Part shown: piece by piece, positions 1 to 11,423 of the stretch | Layout: the number at the start of each line of letters is the position of its first letter | Numbering within the stretch: position 1 is the first letter of the stretch | NCBI GenBank assembly: GCA_949316235.1 | Contig: OX438747.1 | Span: forward strand, 30,136,618 to 30,200,617 | Length of the DNA stretch: 64,000 bases | Direction of reading: 5' to 3' | Origin: Oegoconia quadripuncta | Lineage: Eukaryota; Arthropoda; Insecta; Lepidoptera; Autostichidae | Translations under genes and position numbers: made by a program | The notes under the pieces: model-generated | Database searches by the model: none | Seen by the model: only the letters and a program-made list of their open reading frames with translations | What the model was told of the DNA's origin: nothing

Positions 1-240
1 ATGTAAATTATGTTGTCGGTTTTTTGGTTTTTACACTTTGTTATTCTGACTGTACTTCATTTTAATCTGAACCGCACTATGTACTTATGAGTCGTCAATC
101 CAAAGGTCAATAACTCATTACGAACCGTCATGCATAACCAATCAGTTCTACGCGTTTATAAATTGTAATGTACATTCTGTATAAATGTTTTCAACTTAAT
201 GATTTCTTGAACACACAAACACACATTATAAGTGTGCACG
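1..240. other. No recognisable feature
   Basis: AT-rich sequence. I see no open frame, repeat copy or RNA gene that I can support here. Confidence 0.5.
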
Positions 241-700
241 CCCACGATCGACTTTTTGTAGGACCGACAATCGGGCCTTTATCTATCACTCTCTAAAGAA
301 AATAGCTTCGGACGGCCGTAACTTCGAACTTTTTCTTTTGCTAAGAATTCTTTATTTGCATAACTTCAGACGTTCCTTGCGTCTTGTACTAACTTGTGAT
401 GTCCACTATATACAACAAAAGTAAAATAAATAACGATTGGACCGATATTGCGATCGATTTTTTGTAGGACGTGGGCGTTGAAATATTGCAATCAGTACGT
501 TCCATTTTTCTCCTACAAAAAATCGGTCACCGATAGTATGAATGCTCACGACCGACTTTTTGTGGGACCGATAATCGGCCGACTTTTTCGTCAATACTTT
601 TATCAGCGATATTGCGACCGATTTTTTGTACGACGTGGGCGTTGAAACACAGTAAGTTTCATTTTTCTCCTACAAAAAATCGGTCACTCGGTCATCGGTC
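241..700. repeat. Cluster of fold-back arms (two tandem ~85-bp hairpin units)
   Basis: The arm GACCGATTTTTTGTAGGA and its reverse complement bracket two similar units at about 452-533 and 616-692. Both units share the interior word GACGTGGGCGTTGAAA. Related single arms (GACTTTTTGTAGGACCGA-like) occur near 250 and 552. This looks like a small MITE that has been duplicated or has inserted near its own copies. Confidence 0.6.
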
Positions 701-836
701 TGCTTTCCTTGTAGGTCCTTCCGGCCAGTCCTTGTTTGTACTTGTTTCTTTGCAAACCATATTTCAACCAGTTGCTGGTAGATACTAGCTCAAGATGATT
801 GAGCTGAAAGCCTCTCCGCCTTTAATGAAATGAAAC

Positions 837-905
837 CGCCTCCGTGGCTCAATGTAAACAACATTGTATAGTAACTAAGTAACCCGCTGTGCATAAAAAA
901 AATTT
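837..905 (+). repeat. SINE-B head and tail fused, middle deleted
   Basis: The head CGCCTCCGTGGCTCAATGTA is followed within 50 bases by the family's tail (CCGCTGTGCATAAAAAAA). The ~250-bp body present in other copies is missing. Confidence 0.6.
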
Positions 906-1029
906 CGCGTAACCAAAACGGCCATGCATTAAGCGTCCACCACTAGACGAAATTTGTCTCTGGCTACGCTGGAACGCGGCTTTACAGTGATGACTTTCGC
1001 AGTAGACGATGCAATGCCTAATCACGCTG

Positions 1030-1115
1030 TAAAGTTCTTTGTTTGTGATAATCTCGATTTGGCCTTTCTTTAAGACGTCGCCGATTTGATCGATGTTATG
1101 CCAATTATTATAAAT
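1030..1115 (-). repeat. Short LINE ORF fragment
   Basis: On the - strand this reads DQIGDVLKKGQ, matching [10 protein letters not shown] in the better LINE fragment at 27694-28015. It is a short degenerate piece of the same endonuclease/RT LINE lineage. Confidence 0.5.
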
Positions 1116-1229
1116 GCGAAAGTTTGGATTGAGGTTAAAAAAAAAGGCACAAATTATGTAAGTTCGTAACGGCAATTAGGTGAAGTTTATAATTGACTTC
1201 CAACATTTGTTGGTTAATAATAATAAATA

Positions 1230-1548
1230 AATAAACAATGGGACACTTACACCAATCATCTAGTCCCAAACTAAACAAAGCTTATACTAGCTTCCGATAC
1301 TCTGATCAGACGATCTGATCCGACTATCATCGCAAGGAAAAATCTGACTTATATTCCCGGCCTTAAGCCACACTTTTTCTGATCTCAGAGATAACGGATA
1401 AACATACATAAATATTTATATAAACATCCAAGACTCGGCAATAAATGTTCGTATTCATCACACAAACATTTACCCCTCGCGGGATTCGAACCCGCAACCG
1501 TTGGTTTCACTGATACAACTATCCACTACACCAATCTGTCGTCAAGAA
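1230..1548 (-). repeat. SINE-C, tRNA-headed, with ~100-bp insertion
   Basis: The tRNA-like head lies at the right end, with an A-box-like TGGTGTAGTGGATAG and B box GGTTCGAATCC on the - strand. The body matches the copies at 42261 and 48297. About 105 bases at 1289-1393 are absent from those copies and are an insertion. Confidence 0.8.
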
Positions 1549-2199
1549 TCACGGCCTTTAAGATTATAGGAAGATAAAAGTCTATCTTCACTGGACTATA
1601 TTACCTTATTTCTAAGAAAGTAATCCTTGCTTTTCCTAAAACTCGTTTGCCTTTCCGGTCAAGATTCAAAATAAGTGTTTAGATCTCAACAAATTATCTT
1701 TACTTATCTCATAATTTCACGCTAATCCAAGGTTACTATCTCGGTTTATAAAGAAAACATTGGCATGAAGTGGAGAATCTATCGACCATACAAACAGCTA
1801 TTGTGTACTTAACTAAAATAGACGAGGTTGGCTCATTAACAAAATATGTAATACTAGCTACCCGCCCGCGTCTTCGCGGATACGTTTAATTTGTTTATCC
1901 CACAGGAACTAAAGTACTGTCCCCCCCCCTCCTACAGAACCAACATCGGAACCAACTACAACACAGCCCTTTGTATCGAATGTGTGCATTATGTAATAGC
2001 ACAAGAAACCAGATTGATATATTTTCAGGAACAATCGCCTCCACTAAGAAAGTTATCTATGGTTGTATATGTATTAAGGATTAATCATCCTTAATACAAA
2101 TACATCATTTTGTACAACAATTATAAATAGGTCTTTTTGTATCGTTTTATTGATTTAGTTAATAGCCTATTTTATTCTTAAGTATTGAGACTGTTTACC
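1549..2199. other. No gene seen
   Basis: Unassigned AT-rich intergenic sequence. An open stretch at 1891-2094 has low-complexity composition and no recognisable domain. Confidence 0.5.
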
Positions 2200-3452
2200 T
2201 GTGTGCATGCTGTGTTCACATCAAGTAGGATTATATTATAAGCTTTATTTCCTTATTTACATTTCTTTTTTACATTTATATTTGTATATTCTTAATTTAT
2301 TTGTTAGTTTCTATATGTAGGTACTTAATTATCTATGTTAGTGTAAGGGCCGCCTAATGCAGTGTAAGCCTCCTCCAAAAACTTCCAATCGTCTCTCTCT
2401 CTTGCTCTTCTTGACCATGTATTCCCTGCAACACATACAATATCCTCATTCCATCTTTTGAATGGTCTGCCTCTTTTACGCGTTTTATAGAATGGTATCC
2501 AGTCCATTATATTTTTTGACCATCTTCCGTCTTTTGTCCTTTGTATATGACCTGTCCACCTCCATTTTAGTTTAAGTATGTGCTTGATAATGTCTGTCGC
2601 TTTAGTCTTTTTCCTGATTAATGAGCTTTTTACTCGGTCCTTTAGTTTGATATTCATGTAGCTTCTTTCTATCCCCCTTTGACACAATCTCACTTTATTT
2701 AGACTGGATTTAGTCAGCGTCCAGGTTTGACACGCGTATGTTAAGCAGGGCATCAGACATATATTCATAGCTTTTGTTTTTAATTTTGTTGGTAGCGGTC
2801 CCTTGAATATTTCCTTCATTGACCAATATTTGTTCCAAGTGCTTTTAATTCTCCGGTCTAATTCCTTTTCCATAACTGAGTCAAATGAGATTAGATGACC
2901 AAGGTAGACATATTCTTCCACATACTCTAAAGGCACTGACTGTAGCATTATAGGTGTTTTACTTCTATTGGTCATAACTTTGGTTTTACTCTCATTAACC
3001 TGTAATCCAACTGCTCTGCTGTATTGGCTTAGAGACTCTAGCATGTATTCCAGATGTTCAGGATCCTCTGAGAATAAAATAATATCGTCTGCAAATCTGA
3101 GGTGGGTTAAGTATTTACCATTTATATTTAGACCCTTGCCCTCCCAATTTACTTTTCTGAAGATTGATTCTAGGACTGCAATGAACAGCTTTGGTGAGAG
3201 TGGGTCGCCCTGCTTCACTCCTTGCTCTATAGGGAAATGTGCTCCTCTTGTCTCCAGGCGTACACTTGCTGTACTGTTTTTGTAGATAGTTTTTATCAGT
3301 TCTATGTAGTCTTGTGTCACGCCCTGCTCATTCAAAGCCCGCCAAATCGAGTTATGTGATATAGAGTCGAATGCCTTAGAATAGTCAATAAAGCCGATGT
3401 ACAAGGGCAAGTCATATTCTTTGTATCTTTCAATCAAGTAGGATACATTCAA
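2200..3452 (-). mobile_element. 5'-truncated RTE-like LINE
   Basis: The unit comprises the reverse-transcriptase frame at 2325-3452 plus an AT-rich 3' region running to about 2200. The endonuclease domain and the first RT motifs are missing, as expected from incomplete target-primed reverse transcription. No flanking target duplication could be fixed by eye. Confidence 0.8.
2325..3452 (-). pseudogene. RTE-clade reverse transcriptase, C-terminal 375 codons
   Basis: The frame is open for about 375 codons and begins inside the RT palm. Visible landmarks are the FIDYSKAFDS box, QGVKQGDPLSP, and the catalytic FADDIILFSE (the FADD box with two metal-binding Asp). These are followed by a long C-terminal region with YLGHLISF, a TYACQTW motif and the WTGHIQR...KRGRPFKRW tail typical of RTE/BovB-like proteins. 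The apurinic endonuclease domain is absent, and there is no ATG at the frame's start, so this is a 5'-truncated copy that cannot retrotranspose by itself. The long uninterrupted frame implies fairly recent insertion. Assignment to the RTE clade rests on motif recognition only. Confidence 0.88.
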
Positions 3453-3639
3453 TTAATTATGTCGTAATGTTGGGTAATACTAAAAATATTGTGAATTGTG
3501 TCCAGTTTTATGAAAAAAAAAACTACCTACTCACTTTATCGGGATAAAAACTATCCTATGTTTTAATCTCGGGTATATTTTTCCGCTTACGTTTCCGTTT
3601 TCCTTTCATCCGCTTCACCGTGACACACAAACAAACAAA

Positions 3640-3905
3640 CGACCTGTTGGTGTAGTGGTTAGAAACTCTGACGGCTATACCAAAAGGTCCCGGTTTCGAA
3701 TCTCGCTAGAGGCATGTTTGTATGATTAATACAGACATTGGTGTACTAGAGTTATGGATGTTTTTCATTTGTATGTGTATATATTTATAAAAAAAATGTA
3801 TTTGTGTAGTTTATCAACCATCTGGTATCCATAATACAAGTCTAGTTGCTTAGTGTGGAACTAGATAGCGCTGTGTGTATGTGCAAAGATATTTACTATT
3901 TAGTA
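3640..3905 (+). repeat. SINE-A, tRNA-headed full copy
   Basis: The head has TGGTGTAGTGGTTAG (A-box-like) and a slightly damaged B box. The body and tail follow the family pattern ending in AACTAGATAGCGCTGTGTG and an AT-rich end. A SINE-C-like tail fragment follows at 3905-3945. Confidence 0.85.
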
Positions 3906-3945
3906 CAAGCTTTGCTTAGTTTGGGACTAGATGATTGAAGTAATG

Positions 3946-4359
3946 CCACATACAGACAAACGTTTCCTACTTACATATAACTAACCCCCTTTATGTAGGG
4001 GATTAAATAAAGGGTTTTTACAAGCCACGTTATTCGACGACAGTCAATTTAAATTGACGTCAGACAGTCATACAGTCAATTCTTAACAAATTTTTTGTAT
4101 TCAAATTGGTACACGTTGATATAATCTTTTTTTATTGTTAAACTTCCTGCCTATTGTACCCAATTTTTAAGGCCGTTGACCGTAAGAAGTCAACCTACAG
4201 AGTACATAAATACTTACTAGTATTTACTCGTTGTTTCAAGTGGAATTCATTAGGATGTTACAGGTGGCAAAATGAATAAGTACAGACTAAAAACCCAATT
4301 TTATTTTCCAGATATACCGAGTGACAGAAAAGAGAGAGAAATAGATGTATACACGTATT
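3946..4359. other. No gene seen
   Basis: Unassigned AT-rich intergenic DNA. The last 50 bases (4311-4359) weakly resemble the LINE flank that adjoins SINE-B at 35832 and 50807. Confidence 0.4.
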
Positions 4360-4655
4360 TTTTTTTATGCACAACGGGTTGGTACTTGACCTCAATCACA
4401 CCCGATGTTAAGTGAAGATGTGGTCGAAGGTGGAAGCGTACTGACCCGGAAACCCCAACACATTTGGGGGACTGGCTATCTTATCTCTGACAACCGGAAC
4501 ACAACAATGCTATTAACATTGCTGCTTGGCGGCAGATTTAGATAAGATGGTGGTAGCTAGCCAGGCGGACATTTAAAATGCCCTACCACCAACCAAACCG
4601 AGTACTTAAACATGAACCCGCGACCTCCGAATCGTAAACCCAATGTTGTTTACAT
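4360..4655 (-). repeat. SINE-B, reverse orientation
   Basis: On the - strand it ends with the SINE-B tail TTGTGCATAAAAAAAA and contains the conserved body (CCACCATCTTATCTAAATCT). The tRNA-like head GCCTCCGTGGCTCAATGT is cut off. Confidence 0.8.
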
Positions 4656-4911
4656 ACAATTTATTATACAATATAATTTACATAGGTATAATAAATATAT
4701 ATGATTCAAAACAAAGTATATAGATAGGTGTATATATCACACTATATTGAATTCTTCATACCTTCATCAGTCCTTCAGTGTTGTCATAGTCCAATGTCTG
4801 TAGGTGACTTAGTAATTTTAATATTTTAAACAAAAAACTGTTCTCAATTTTTAAGGTCCTGTTATAACATAATAATATAACATAACTGTTATATACATTC
4901 AGTGTACTAAG

Positions 4912-6193
4912 TATCGGGAATTTGTCAATAAAACAAAAAATACAAATTATTCATCTAAATTTATTTTATCGCCTTCAAAGTAGGCCCCATCGCTTGCAAT
5001 ACAACATCTCCACCGCTTCACCCAGTCTTCCATACATTTTTCATAGGCTATTTGCGGTATGGCCTTTAGCTCATTCAGCGAATTTTCTTTTATGGCTTCT
5101 ATCGACTCAAAACGTTTTCCTCGAAGTGGTAATTTTAACTTGGGAAATAAAAAAAAGTCAGACGGAGCCATATCAGGTGAATACGGTGCTTGGTCGAGAA
5201 CTTTTGTTGAATTTTTCGCTAAAAACTCTTTCACTATAATGGCTGTGTGTGATGGTGCATTATCATGGTGCAGCATCCATGAGTTGTGTTGCCACAAATC
5301 TGGACGTTTTCGGCGGATACTCTCACGCAAACGCTTCATGACGCCTAAATAATATTCTTTATTCACTGTTTCTCCCTCTGGAAGGAATTCGGAGTGAACC
5401 ACACCACGGTAGTCAAAAAAAACTGTCAACATCACCTTGATTTTGGAGCGACTTTGCCGCGGTTTTTGGGTTTCGGCTCGTTTTCGAGACGCCATTCTGA
5501 AGACTGTTAGCTTGTTTGCATGTCGTACTCATAAACCCATGTCTCGTCGCCAGTTATTAGTTTCATAAAGGTCGGATCCGTAGAAGCTCGGGAAACCATG
5601 TCTTCAGCGACATGCTTTCGCTGCGCTTTTTGAACAAAATTGAGCTCTTTTGGAACTAGTCGAGCGGCGACGCGTTTCATGCCTAAAATGTCAATGAGAA
5701 TGTTGTGGACGGACTTAAAAGATATGTTCACCTCACTAGCCAACTCTCTCAGACTCATACGTCGATTTTCGAGCACTAGCTTCTTGATTCTGTCGATGTT
5801 TTCTTTGGTCGTAGCGGTTGAAGGTCTACCAGAACGAGGCAAGTCTACTACTACTTCTCGGCCTTCTTTAGAAGCCTTATACCATTCATAAGCCCTTGTT
5901 TTCGATATACACGATTCGCCGTAGGTATTTCGCAACATTTTTAGTGATTCACCACATGAAATATCATTTGAAACACAAAATTTAAGGCACACTCTTTGTT
6001 CAACAATATTTTCCATTGTAAAAATCGCCGAGGACTCAAAACTATGACCAACAAAAAGTGTAGTTTAAAACAAATTAAATGACAGATCCCGCTCAAATTT
6101 TGCGCGCTAAATCAGTACAGTGCTACCAACATGCAGTAAAAAAATTAGAACGACCTCTTTTACGCGGGTCTTTTTATTGACATATTCCCGATA
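4912..6193 (-). mobile_element. Mariner element, ~1.28 kb, TIRs and TA duplication intact
   Basis: The terminal inverted repeats start TATCGGGAATTTGTCAATAA on the left and TATCGGGAATATGTCAATAA on the right (one mismatch). TA lies at both borders. Length and coding content match a full-length mariner. The transposase inside is disrupted, so the copy is non-autonomous. Confidence 0.9.
4947..6016 (-). pseudogene. Mariner transposase (DD34D), nonsense plus frameshift
   Basis: The N-terminal half (6016-5507) starts at a good ATG. It has the paired helix-turn-helix region with the RSGRPST linker, then GDETWVY with the first catalytic Asp. A TAA at 5507-5509 interrupts the frame after YDMQTS. Reading continues in the same frame for about ten codons and then needs a one-step frame change near 5460-5480 to enter the C-terminal half (5495-4947). 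That half carries HHDNAPSH (second Asp) and YSPDMAPSDFFLFPKLK; 34 residues separate the second and third Asp. All three acidic residues are therefore present but split by two lesions. The C-terminus RW..CIASDGAYFEGD is typical of the family. The two-lesion state suggests moderate age. Confidence 0.9.
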
Positions 6194-6284
6194 CTTTTTA
6201 CACAGAGTAGTATAATATAACATACCCGTGTCATTGTTACATCATGTTATATACACAACTATGCCTGTTTGTTTGTCCCTTCAG

Positions 6285-6350
6285 AAGTTGTCATTGTGAC
6301 AAGTTGGCATTATGCGAAGTTGGTATTGTGAGAAATTGGCTTTCTGAGAA
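6285..6350. repeat. 16-bp tandem repeats, left block
   Basis: About four degenerate units of AGTTGGCATTATGCGA run head to tail. The same unit recurs in the same direction at 6757-6830, on the far side of a LINE fragment. Confidence 0.65.
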
Positions 6351-6354
6351 GTCA

Positions 6355-6765
6355 ATACATTTATTGGACACCAAGAAAACATATAATTATTTACATAGGC
6401 ATAAAAAATAAAAACTACTTAAATTAAAACTATAAGGCAAAGACGTCATCCAGAGCTCCCGATTGCGGTATGGACCCTAACACACTGGCTGCATTACCTC
6501 TCTGAACAGCCAGACTGAGACGTTGAGCGAGGTATGCGCCAGCCCGTAAATCACACGAGGCCAGCACCAATCTGGTCGAGAGACCGTGGACGAAATTCCT
6601 GGTGTCAGAAGACCACGGTCCCATAGTTTCTACTGCAAGCGCCACAAACTCATGGCTACCCAATAGGGATGAGTACTTGCGGCGCTTGAGCAGCTGTGCT
6701 TCCTCTGCCGCAACTCTGGCTCTCGAAGAGGTTTTGGGGATGTGAGAGGGTGCCAAAGTTGGCAT
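6355..6765 (-). mobile_element. LINE ORF2 C-terminal fragment
   Basis: The open 111-codon frame at 6430-6765 reads as a LINE polyprotein C-terminus (SHEFVALAVETMGPWSSDTRNF, then LAQRLSLAVQRGNAASVLG). The same motif, HEFAALAVATLGLWSSDTKQF, occurs at 25050-25148. The 5' end is truncated. An AT-rich 3' UTR runs down to about 6355. Confidence 0.7.
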
Positions 6766-6830
6766 TCTGAGAAGTTGTCATTTTGCGAGCGGTTGGCATT
6801 TTGCGAAGTTGCCATTATGAGATGAGACGG
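6757..6830. repeat. 16-bp tandem repeats, right block
   Basis: Four to five units of the AGTTGGCATTNTGNGA type, continuing the block at 6285-6350. The LINE fragment between the two blocks probably inserted into one array. Confidence 0.65.
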
Positions 6831-7012
6831 TTTTTCGTAACTTTACCATCGTGTTCGCGTTTACGCAAAAAGTATCTATGGAAAAAATCGTTTTGCAAAC
6901 TATCCGCTAGAGGCGCTGCACATTTTTTCATACAAATCGTCACGTAAACGTGACACGGTAGTAAAGTTAAGTCGAAACAAAACTCACACTCCGCCCTCAG
7001 TACGGTGCGGTG
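6831..7012 (+). repeat. MITE-X copy
   Basis: This matches 53040-53217 closely, including the interior CTATCCGCTAGAGGCGCTGC and the ends (TAACTTTACCATCG on the left, GTAAAGTTAAGTCG on the right). The ends are roughly inverted copies of each other, which suggests a fold-back MITE. Confidence 0.65.
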
Positions 7013-7099
7013 GATTTTCGTGGTAGGAAACAGTCCGAAAATACGAAGTTCGTTCGGATTTCGTGTGTTCATAGTAGACCCCCTGATCAGTGGGCACCT

Positions 7100-7300
7100 A
7101 GTGCTGTGTGGTTTCGGCATTCAAATAGAATAGAACCAACCCATCTCTTCCCGTAGGTGTAAAAGGCGACTAAGGAACTTTCCACAAAAAAAACATCTAT
7201 AGCTTTGCACATTTCAACGGCGATGGACTCACCTCCTGTCATGTGTGCACTTCTGTATATTTCATAAGGTGAAACCATCTCGGATAAACATCGTTATGTA
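7100..7300. repeat. LINE 3'-UTR-like sequence
   Basis: Contains ACCCATCTCTTCCCGTAGGTG followed by the words AAACATCTA and GTATATTTC that also follow the related CTCTTCCCGTGGGTG at 20210-20430. Probably a LINE 3' untranslated remnant. Direction uncertain. Confidence 0.4.
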
Positions 7301-7985
7301 GTGGGCACCTGACGGTAGGTAGGTAAAAAACCGGCGAAAAACAAAGACGTTATTTGCAATAAATTAAAACCCCAAAAAATCTCACTATTGGGACGATTAG
7401 CAAGCATGGACATTGGCCTCTTGACCATATTCAATCTAATTATACCATAAGTATATAAGTATAAAGGTACTCTTATTCCTGGAAGTAGATTAGGACTTGC
7501 GAGTGTAATAAGGTTCTCTTCGACAATCCCTTCTCCTCACTCCTCCCATTGTAACTCCTTTATGATGATCGCTAAAAATGGGAAACTTTATGCGTACTTC
7601 AACTCCTTACAAAGTACCTACATTCAATGTAGTAAGAAAACGAAAATCTTTTAAGTTCGGCTTACCATTCTTATTATTTGTTCTTGGAGGTTCATTTGGC
7701 CTTCGAGAGTGGACACAAATTAGGTTATTCATTTATTATTAAGCTGAAAATAAAGTTTAGTCCAGTAAGCGAACGATAAGCTAGGATCAACAGTGGTACT
7801 CGACACGGCGCCTACTGAAGAGTGGGTTATCAAGAGGTCATAATAGTCTAGAGGTCATAAGTCTAGAGGTCATTGCATTAAACTATCCTTATCATGCAGT
7901 TCGCCTCGAGGTGATAAGTATTGTTGCTCTAATTATAGAATTAACGTTTTGTAAGGAAAACAATAATGATTAATTAAATTGTATT
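7301..7985. other. No gene seen
   Basis: Unassigned intergenic sequence without a recognisable frame. A short direct repeat (GTCTAGAGGTCATAA-like) occurs near 7830-7875. Confidence 0.45.
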
Positions 7986-7989
7986 CACG

Positions 7990-8705
7990 TATTTATAAGA
8001 CTATTAAATGATGTCCATATAGATCTTACGGTATCTTGCTGTCGGGAAATGCCGCGGATATTAATACAATCTTTGTTTCACAAAAACGAGCCGTTCGCGC
8101 AATTTATCAATTGAGACCTGCAGTGTCACTTAGAGACAGATTTAAAGAATATAATATTCTAACCTTTCCGTCACAGTACATTTTTGAAAATCTAATATAT
8201 GTATATGTCAAAAAAATATAGCATCATTTAGGAAAAATAGTGATAAACATGATGTCAATACAAGAAATAAAGATAAACTTGCAGGTCACATAAGTCGCCT
8301 CCGCAAAGTCAGTAATTCATTCAAAGGGTTATGTATACGCTTTTTTAATAAGGTTCCTGTTGATATACAAAATCTTCCTTTCAATAAATTTAAAGATACT
8401 ATAAAACAGAAACTTATTAAGAAAGCATATTATAAAATATCAGATTATTTAGATGATAAACATTCATGGACATGAACAGCCCGTTCGCGTAACAGGCTAT
8501 TTCACAATATAATATACTATAAAATAATAATTGATAATTTTGTAACAAAAAATTTTTTTTTTTTTAAAAAGTGCAACCTCTCGAGTTTCTTGCTTGTTCT
8601 TCTCAGGGGAAAAGTGGCTTTTGAACAAGCAGTAGCTTAAAAATGTAAAATCTGACTATTTTAAGTGTACCCTGTGTACCTACAAAATAAAGCATTTTTT
8701 GATTT
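7990..8705 (+). mobile_element. LINE-J, ORF2 C-terminus and 3' UTR
   Basis: Translated pieces read LSGNAADINTIFVSQKRAVRAIYQLRP and LTFPSQYIFENLIYV, matching the better copy at 31512-32186 on the other strand. Stops and frameshifts break the frame after about 8220. The 3' UTR has AACCTCTCGAGTTTCTTGC and an AATAAA at the end. It is 5'-truncated and degenerate. Jockey or CR1-type by motif; the exact clade is not established. Confidence 0.75.
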
Positions 8706-9150
8706 TGATCCTTTCTTGGGCAGTTTCATAGGTATCACCACTACAGCCGCGGCCACTACCTAGGTACTTGAACTGTTACAATAGAAAAAAAAACATAATT
8801 TACATAAAAATCTAGATAAGAATATTCAGTATTCATTGTATTTTCTTATTTTGGCGCCAATTATTGTTAAATATTATGTATTCTGTGGTGATAGTTACAA
8901 TGAAATGGGGTAACGAGAGCCGTAATTGCTGTGATAGGGTTTAAAAAATACCTACCTTTCATACACAAAGTAAGCTCACGAGAAAATTTTCGCGGGAAGT
9001 CGCGGGTTGCATTTCAACTCTTCTCCCTAGAAATCTATGAGGGAAGCCTACGTGCAGCTGTGGACGTCCTTTCTTCGGCTGATATGATACATGCATAGAG
9101 GCTTTTGATTTCACCCTACGTGAGCATGAATTGGACCCATATTTTTTTAA
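8706..9150. repeat. Copy 1 of a ~440-bp block shared with 25430-25857
   Basis: From GATCCTTTCTTGGGCAGTTT onward this matches 25430-25857 nearly base for base, with small indels. The preceding LINE-J 3' end is shared too. The pair behaves like a duplication of one genomic segment, or like a composite repeat. Confidence 0.75.
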
Positions 9151-9229
9151 TTCCATAGTTGCTAAAGCGTCCAAAGCAATGGGCTTCGTAAAGAGAAGCT
9201 CTGCAAACTTCAAGTCCGTTGAAACAATT

Positions 9230-9725
9230 AAAACACTTTACTGTGCCTTTGTACGCAGCCACCTTGAGTATTTAAGTAGACTTTTATTTTAATGGATAAA
9301 AAACAAAGCATGCTATAGTTAGGCATGCATGTGTTTTAGCGGAAAATGTCGTCGAGCTGCATTGCTTATGAAATTAAAATGAAAACTAATATTTTATAAC
9401 GATTTATTTCCCTAAATGTTTGGAATTAAAAGAAAATGCTCAGTGTATGGGACATTGAGCATTTTTTTTAAATAATCCCATTTTTGAACTTTAAAGTTAT
9501 TTGGAAAAATAAATGTTACTTGCGTTTCTTACAAATCTTAATTTTTAGCAATTGTTACTACATTTACAACACTATTAAATGTTTTAAGAAAATCGCGTTT
9601 ATGCGTTTTTCAGAGGTCTAACGTATTTTCCCGGGCTAATAGGCTAATCGTTGTAGAATCAAAAAATGTTGTAAATTATTTTGCGCAATAAAGAGTATTT
9701 GTATTGTATTGTATTGTATTTTTTT
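9230..9725 (+). repeat. LINE 3' end with (TATTG)n tail
   Basis: Non-coding sequence ending in GCAATAAAGAG followed by five-base TATTG repeats at 9697-9720. This is a typical 3' end of a non-LTR element. Confidence 0.5.
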
Positions 9726-10735
9726 TTCTTTTACACACAATTTGCTACTAAACCCCAAATTTACTCAGTATCCTATTTCAATGCTCAGGTTGACTGGAAG
9801 AGATCTCTTAAAGAGATAAGTCCACCTTTGTACGTAACATATTGTTTGTACTCTGTTATTGTAATATTTTGGTGCAATAGAGAATATTTAATAGGCATTT
9901 CAATGATCCGGGGCCAAGACTGAACCCCATCGGTTCGTGTGTGGTCTGCTGTACCCAGGCACATTCTACTGCCCACTAAACCGGTTAGAGCGTTATCCTC
10001 AAAACTCGTTCCAACGAATATAACCAAAAATAGCATGGATCTACTCTTGTGCTTGCGTGACATAGGGATGGGTCTAGTTCGGCTGACTGTAACTGTTACT
10101 TTTGAAACGTGACTGCTACTTTTTATTTTAAGCACAGACGTAACAAAAGTCGACGCATACTCTATTTGTAATATAAATATTTCTTGTCACTAATGTTCTA
10201 AATGCGAAAGTTTGGATGTTTGTTTGTTTATTGCTCAATCACCGCGAAACTGATGAACTAAACAAAGTAATAAATTAATATGAATATGAGTCGTAATATT
10301 TGTCCTCGGTGAAATTTTTCATAAATAAAAAGAAGTTATTGATCGTTGTTTTTGAAAATAGTTACTGGAGTTGAAAAAAATTAAATTGACATTTAAGCTG
10401 CATGGGTACAAGTCGCTTGTCAGCTAGTATTATGAGTCTGTGGTAAGTAGTGGATATTTTGTAATATCACCTGTGAAATATGACGAGTATGAGACGTTGT
10501 GTATTGACATCCTTATTACTTACTCCACCTACACATTTAGATATACCGTTACATATGTCTATAAAAATAAGAGATGAAAAAAGATAGATGTTACCTAACT
10601 ACTTAGTCCGAAGATATTATAAACTATATTATTTTACAAGAGAGGACATATTAACAAAAGCATACTTAAACAAAAAAAAAAGAAGGGTCCTGTATAACAT
10701 ATACGTTCACGTCATAGCTTCCTAGCAAAGATACT
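9726..10735. other. No gene seen
   Basis: Unassigned AT-rich intergenic DNA. Short open frames here lack recognisable domains. Confidence 0.45.
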
Positions 10736-11010
10736 ATAAAACATATTATAAAATATCAAATTATTTAGATGATAAACATTCATGAACATAATCAGCCCAT
10801 TCGCATAACCAGACTATTTCACAATTAATAATTAAATATTATAATAATTAATAATTTTGTAATATAAAAACCCCTTTTTTAAAAGAGTAACCTCTCGAGT
10901 TTCTTGCTTGTTCTTCTCAGGGGAAAATCGCCTTTTGAACAAATAGTAGCTTAAAAAATGTAAAATCGGACTATTTTAAGTGTACCCTGTGTATCTACAA
11001 AGGAAAGCAT
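10736..11010 (+). repeat. LINE-J 3' end
   Basis: Matches the LINE-J copy from 8430 onward (TATTATAAAATATCAAATTA, then the CTCGAGTTTCTTGCTTGTTC region). Only the last codons and 3' UTR remain. Confidence 0.75.
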
Positions 11011-11032
11011 TTTTGATTGATTGGCATATTTC

Positions 11033-11342
11033 AGGGGACCAAGCGCGCTATTATTCTACAATGGTTTTACCGTTCGAACGGAACGTTTTTGGTTTTGGTT
11101 TAGCTTAATTTTAGCTGAAGTAAAAAAATGGTATCGCGCTATTTTTCGTGAACGATAATATCGTTGACGCTATACCAAAGTAAAACCAAACCCAAAATGT
11201 TTAGAGCTAACCACGAGTATTAAAAAATAACTGCTTTAATTTCCGTTCAAATGATTAGCGCGATACGAAATGCGCTTAACGTAACGTTTTTGGTTATGGT
11301 TTAGCTTTGGTATTATCGTTCAAACTTAGAGCGATCGGCCCC
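11033..11342. repeat. Possible fold-back MITE
   Basis: The left end GGGGACCAAGCGCGCT and the reverse complement of the right end GGGGGCCGATCGCTCT are imperfectly similar. The word AACGTTTTTGGTT(T/A)TGGTTT occurs near both ends, and its complement lies in the middle. Confidence 0.4.
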
Positions 11343-11423
11343 CTGGTCACTGCTTATTGTTAACGTAAATATATGTAAAGATAAATGAACCATCACAAAT
11401 TGGAAAAACAACCTACTTCAGTA

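Noticed and set aside
5059..5352. Open frames on the + strand across the mariner and the RTE element
   Set aside because: They are antisense shadows of the transposase and reverse-transcriptase frames.
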